NCBI RefSeq assembly: GCF_027111315.2
Contig: NZ_CP114289.2
Location: 3,100,001-3,164,000 of the forward strand
Length of the DNA: 64,000 nt
Source of the DNA: Flavobacterium limnophilum
Lineage (GTDB): Bacteria > Bacteroidota > Bacteroidia > Flavobacteriales > Flavobacteriaceae
Reading direction: 5' to 3'
Shown here: positions 60,997 through 64,000 of the stretch, one piece after another
How the letters are laid out: every line of letters begins with the position of its first letter
How positions within the stretch are numbered: position 1 is the stretch's first letter
The notes under the pieces: generated by a model
The model's input: the letters and a program-made list of their open reading frames with translations, nothing else
What the model was told of the DNA's origin: nothing
Database searches by the model: none
Made by a program: the position numbers and the translations under genes

Positions 60997-62304
60997 ATGA
61001 CTTTCAAAAGACCTAAGCTCAGTTTCTGGCAAATTATCAATATGAATGTCGGTTTTTTCGGAATTCAATACAGTTTTGGCTTGCAACAAAGCGCTGTTAA
61101 TCCTATATATGACTTTTTGCACGCAAGTCCAGATCAAATTCCGATACTTAATCTTGCAGGACCTTTAACAGGTTTGTTGATCCAACCCATTATTGGTGCG
61201 ATGAGCGATAAAACTTGGCATCCAAGATGGGGCAGGCGCAAACCGTACTTTTTTATTGGAGCCATAATTTGTAGTATCGCTTTATTTCTATTCCCATTTA
61301 GCAGTTCCTTGTGGATGGCGGCTGGGTTGCTTTGGATTTTAGACGTAGGAAACAATACCGCTATGGAACCTTACCGAGCTTTTATTGCCGATACGCTGGA
61401 CGAAGAACAACAACCAGTTGGTTTTCAGGCGCAAAGTTTTTTTACTGGTTTCGGACAATTTCTGGCTTATATTTCTCTTTTCCTGTTTCCAATTGTTTTT
61501 GTTGGTTACACCGGATCGTTACCCACTTGGATTTACGCCTCCTTCTTTTTAGGAGCAATCCTTTCGGTAACTTCCATTTGGTGGAGTATGGGCAAAACCA
61601 AAGAAATCCCTCCAACAACAGCAGAATTAGCCATTTTAAAAGCGGAACCATTAAATGTTTTTTCGCCCTTCATTGATATTTATAAAGCCGTTTTAGAAAT
61701 GCCAACAGTGATGTGGCAACTGTTTCTGGTTTATTTGTTTCAGTGGTATGCAATGATGTGCTATTGGCAAAACAATTCGAAAAGTATTGCCTTGTCCGTA
61801 TGGAATGTAACTCCAAAGAATGTGATGGGTTATGAAAAAGCGGTAGAATGGAATGGATTAATAGGCGCTTTTGGATTTATAGTTACTTTTTCAATTGCAT
61901 TTTATTTGGCCAAATTAGCCAAAAAACACGGTGCAAAAATGATTCATTTTGCTTGTCTGCTATTTGGAGCCATTTCTTTTTTGTGGTTTCCAACAGTACA
62001 AAATCAATATGTGTTTTTTGCGGTAATTATTGGGTACGGAATTGCTTGGGCAAGTATGATGGGAATTCCTTATTTGATGGTCGTTGCGGTTGTACCAAAA
62101 GAGCGTTATGGAGTTTATATGGGAATTATAAATATGATGATTGTTATTCCAATGATTATCCAAAACCTGTCCTTTGGTTACATTTTAAAAAACTTTCTGG
62201 ATAACGACCCTCGTCAAGCAATTCGTTTTGCGGGTGTATTATTAGTAATTGCTGCTATCTGCACCTTATTAATCAAAATAAAAAACACAAAATTAAGTGA
62301 ATAA
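60997..62304 (+). CDS. SLC45/SUT-like sugar permease (MFS)
   Basis: 435 residues with 12 membrane helices. The loop 2-3 motif is GAMSDKTWHPRWGRRKPYFFIGA, and helix 1 begins NMNVGFFGIQYSFGLQQ, both typical of the sucrose/maltose:proton symporter branch of MFS found in Bacteroidota and plants. It would carry the disaccharide across the inner membrane unphosphorylated, matching the intracellular phosphorylase. It lies between the receptor and the kinase gene and its stop overlaps a GTG upstream of the kinase ATG. Confidence 0.88.
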   Translation: MTFKRPKLSFWQIINMNVGFFGIQYSFGLQQSAVNPIYDFLHASPDQIPILNLAGPLTGLLIQPIIGAMSDKTWHPRWGRRKPYFFIGAIICSIALFLFPFSSSLWMAAGLLWILDVGNNTAMEPYRAFIADTLDEEQQPVGFQAQSFFTGFGQFLAYISLFLFPIVFVGYTGSLPTWIYASFFLGAILSVTSIWWSMGKTKEIPPTTAELAILKAEPLNVFSPFIDIYKAVLEMPTVMWQLFLVYLFQWYAMMCYWQNNSKSIALSVWNVTPKNVMGYEKAVEWNGLIGAFGFIVTFSIAFYLAKLAKKHGAKMIHFACLLFGAISFLWFPTVQNQYVFFAVIIGYGIAWASMMGIPYLMVVAVVPKERYGVYMGIINMMIVIPMIIQNLSFGYILKNFLDNDPRQAIRFAGVLLVIAAICTLLIKIKNTKLSE

Positions 62305-62320
62305 TATAATAAATAATAAG

Positions 62321-63247
62321 ATGGATACTATAGACATCCTTTGTGTTGGTGAAGTATTGGTTGATTTTATTGGGCATCAAGAAGGCGTGCTGATTAATGA
62401 AACTAGAGATTATCATAGGTATTTAGGAGGCTCACCTACCAATGTGGCTATGAATTCAACGCGATTAGGCTTGAATACAATTATGGTTGCAACAGTGGGG
62501 AATGACGGTTTTGGTTCTTATATCACGGAGCGCTTAACGAGTGTCGGAGTGAATACAAACCACCTTAATGTGCTAGAGAACAAGTCGACTAGCGTAATTT
62601 TTGTTTCAAGATCTGAGGGAACACCTGATTTTATACCCTATCGTTCAGCAGATTGCTGTATTTATGAAGAGCAAATTTCAAGTGAAATTTTATCCCGCAC
62701 CAAAATATTCCATACCACTTGCTTTGCATTGAGTAAAAATCCAGCACAAAAAACTATCTTGAAGAAAGCACAAGAAGCGCATAATTTAGGATGCAAGCTA
62801 AGTATTGATCTTAACTATGCAAGTAAGCTATGGAAAAGTCAAAAGAAGGCTTTCAAAGTAATCAAAACTTATTGCCAGTTCAATCCATTAATAAAAATTA
62901 GTGAAGATGATATGCTGCGCCTATTTGAGAAAGAACTTCCGCATGAAGAAATATTCGAATTTTTCCACCATCAAGGAGTAGATACGGTTTGTTTGACTTT
63001 AGGCAGCAAAGGGGTAAAATTATCTCAAAAGGGTAAGGAAATAATACAAATGCCGGCAATAAAAATTGATAAAGTGATGGACTCCACAGGAGCGGGTGAT
63101 GCTTTTTGGTCTGGATTTTTATTTGCTTACATAAAAGAGAAATCAATCCATGAATGTTTGGATATCGCTCTAAAATTAGCTGCTTTAAAACTGCAAAATG
63201 TAGGACGGCTGCCAGACAACATCAATATCCTTTCTAAACTTCTATAA
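62321..63247 (+). CDS. PfkB-family sugar kinase, probable fructokinase
   Basis: 308 residues from the ATG at 62321 (MDTIDILCVGEVLVD). A GTG at 62297 inside the permease stop region is possible but weaker. PfkB signatures are GGSPTNVAMNSTRLG (N-terminal) and DSTGAGDAFWSGFLFAY (C-terminal, catalytic Asp in GAGD). It most likely phosphorylates the fructose released by phosphorolysis of sucrose to fructose 6-phosphate. A 2-keto-3-deoxygluconate or 5-dehydro-2-deoxygluconokinase role cannot be excluded from sequence alone. It is 6 bp from the phosphorylase gene. Confidence 0.88.
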   Translation: MDTIDILCVGEVLVDFIGHQEGVLINETRDYHRYLGGSPTNVAMNSTRLGLNTIMVATVGNDGFGSYITERLTSVGVNTNHLNVLENKSTSVIFVSRSEGTPDFIPYRSADCCIYEEQISSEILSRTKIFHTTCFALSKNPAQKTILKKAQEAHNLGCKLSIDLNYASKLWKSQKKAFKVIKTYCQFNPLIKISEDDMLRLFEKELPHEEIFEFFHHQGVDTVCLTLGSKGVKLSQKGKEIIQMPAIKIDKVMDSTGAGDAFWSGFLFAYIKEKSIHECLDIALKLAALKLQNVGRLPDNINILSKLL

Positions 63248-63253
63248 AATACG

Positions 63254-64000
63254 ATGCAACATAAAAATAAAAATATCAGCAATGGTGTAATGCTAAATGT
63301 TTATCCGGATAGTATAGGAGAGAAATTTAGTGATACCGTAAGTATGCTCAAGAGGGATGATTTTAAAGATGTCTTTTCTTTTATATATGTATTACCTACT
63401 TTTTTCAACAGTGATTTAGACAGGGGTTTTTCCATCATTGATTATGACATAAACAAGGATTTAGTTGACATAAAAGATTTAAAGGATTTGAATGAACTCC
63501 AGATAAAGCTGAAATTTGACATTGTGTTAAATCATCTTTCTGTAGCTTCACCACAATTTAAAGACCTATTGCAATACGGTAATGAATCTAAATTCAAAGA
63601 TTTTTTTATCAATTGGAATGAGTTCTGGGAAGGAAACGGTCTGAAAAATGAAGATGGAATTGTAATCCCCAAACCAGAGTTTCTCCAAAAATTGTTCATG
63701 AGGAAATCGGGTTTGCCTATATTGAAAGTACGTTTTCCAGATGGCACAGAACAGCCTTATTGGAATACTTTTTATCAGCAAATAACTTACAATCCAATTG
63801 CAGTAGCAGATTTACAAAACATAAAAGGATTGACTGAGGCTCAAAGTATGTTTATTGTTCCTCTAGTGAATGCCGCAATAAATAATAATCAAGATTTCAC
63901 AACAATAAATTTTGAAGATTGCACTCCTCTAAAATCAGAAATTTTACAAATTATAGAGCAAAAACGTTCTTATCTAGGACAAATGGACGTCAATGCTGCA
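63254..64000 (+). CDS. GH13_18 phosphorylase, probable sucrose phosphorylase (3' end beyond window)
   Basis: 249 codons from the ATG at 63254, open at the window edge. The start reads VMLNVYPDSIGEKFSDTVSML, then FIYVLPTFFNSDLDRGFSIIDYDINKDL, VLNHLSVASPQFKDLL and IVIPKPEFLQKLFMRKSGLPI, KVRFPDGTEQPYWNTFYQQITYNP: the GH13 subfamily 18 pattern. The catalytic Asp segment (RLDAFAY type) would lie beyond base 64000. A stretch of about 55 residues before YLGQMDVNA (from ADLQNIKGLTEAQ) looks longer than in classical members. With permease and kinase present, sucrose plus phosphate to glucose 1-phosphate plus fructose is the likely reaction; glucosylglycerate or glucosylglycerol phosphorylase is the alternative. 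Confidence 0.88.
   Translation, partial: MQHKNKNISNGVMLNVYPDSIGEKFSDTVSMLKRDDFKDVFSFIYVLPTFFNSDLDRGFSIIDYDINKDLVDIKDLKDLNELQIKLKFDIVLNHLSVASPQFKDLLQYGNESKFKDFFINWNEFWEGNGLKNEDGIVIPKPEFLQKLFMRKSGLPILKVRFPDGTEQPYWNTFYQQITYNPIAVADLQNIKGLTEAQSMFIVPLVNAAINNNQDFTTINFEDCTPLKSEILQIIEQKRSYLGQMDVNAA

Overview
The window reads as chromosomal DNA of a gliding/T9SS-bearing member of the Bacteroidota, most likely Flavobacterium or a close relative. The evidence is AT-rich DNA, SprA of about 2,400 residues, an alternative complex III operon fused to an aa3 oxidase operon, a DUF2723 glycosyltransferase, and promoters of the Bacteroidota type (TTG or TTTG, then 17-19 bp, then TAnnTTTG) in front of several genes. 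No rRNA, CRISPR array or prophage is visible; one tRNA (Gln, TTG) is present.

Layout. 1-14.3 kb (minus strand): maeB, then a ruvA-sprA-gcvH-vanZ-deoC-remB run that couples a Holliday-junction gene to the type IX secretion translocon and a gliding-associated outer-membrane protein; a CBS-domain gene lies upstream of maeB. 14.3-17.6 kb is an accessory island: a small Xre-type regulator, a lipoprotein, a decapitated M91-like metallopeptidase toxin fragment, a frameshifted REP-associated tyrosine transposase (RAYT) with REP-like palindromes, and a two-gene Xre/coiled-coil operon preceded by a 40-bp tandem repeat. 17.7-20.2 kb: queG and ruvB, separated by a four-helix-bundle gene framed by heptamer repeats. 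20.2-21.7 kb: a secreted protein bracketed by two nearly identical terminator hairpins. 21.7-33.3 kb: the respiratory operon actA-actB-actC-actD-actE-actF-coxB-coxA (quinol to cytochrome c to O2). 34.5-39.3 kb: rimP-nusA-infB with an attenuator-like leader. 39.5-52.3 kb: mixed housekeeping genes (uspA, tRNA-Gln, a cytochrome c, a DUF2723 glycosyltransferase, a polysaccharide deacetylase, a thioredoxin-like protein without cysteines, a metallophosphoesterase, polA, two small uncharacterised proteins and a PnuC-like transporter). 52.9-57.2 kb: a LacI regulator and the rplM-rpsI-rpsB-tsf translation operon. 57.3-64 kb: a probable sucrose locus comprising a divergent LacI regulator, TonB-dependent receptor, SLC45/SUT-like permease, PfkB kinase and a GH13_18 phosphorylase cut by the window edge.

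The feature I find most worth attention is not one gene. Many intergenic gaps contain short word-like repeats arranged as direct or inverted arrays (heptamers around the four-helix gene, TTTCAAG words between actA and actB, CTCACCCTA words in front of infB, AATTCCAA words between rpsB and tsf, an 11-bp array after the PnuC-like gene, CAGTGGTCAGT words elsewhere). Two of them have entered coding sequence in frame: the N-terminus of QueG and the middle of the polysaccharide deacetylase. Separately, three REP-like palindromic units of one family lie at 14.86, 15.71 and 33.98 kb, the middle one beside the RAYT pseudogene. Functional assignments come from reading the sequence and family knowledge only; no database search was run.
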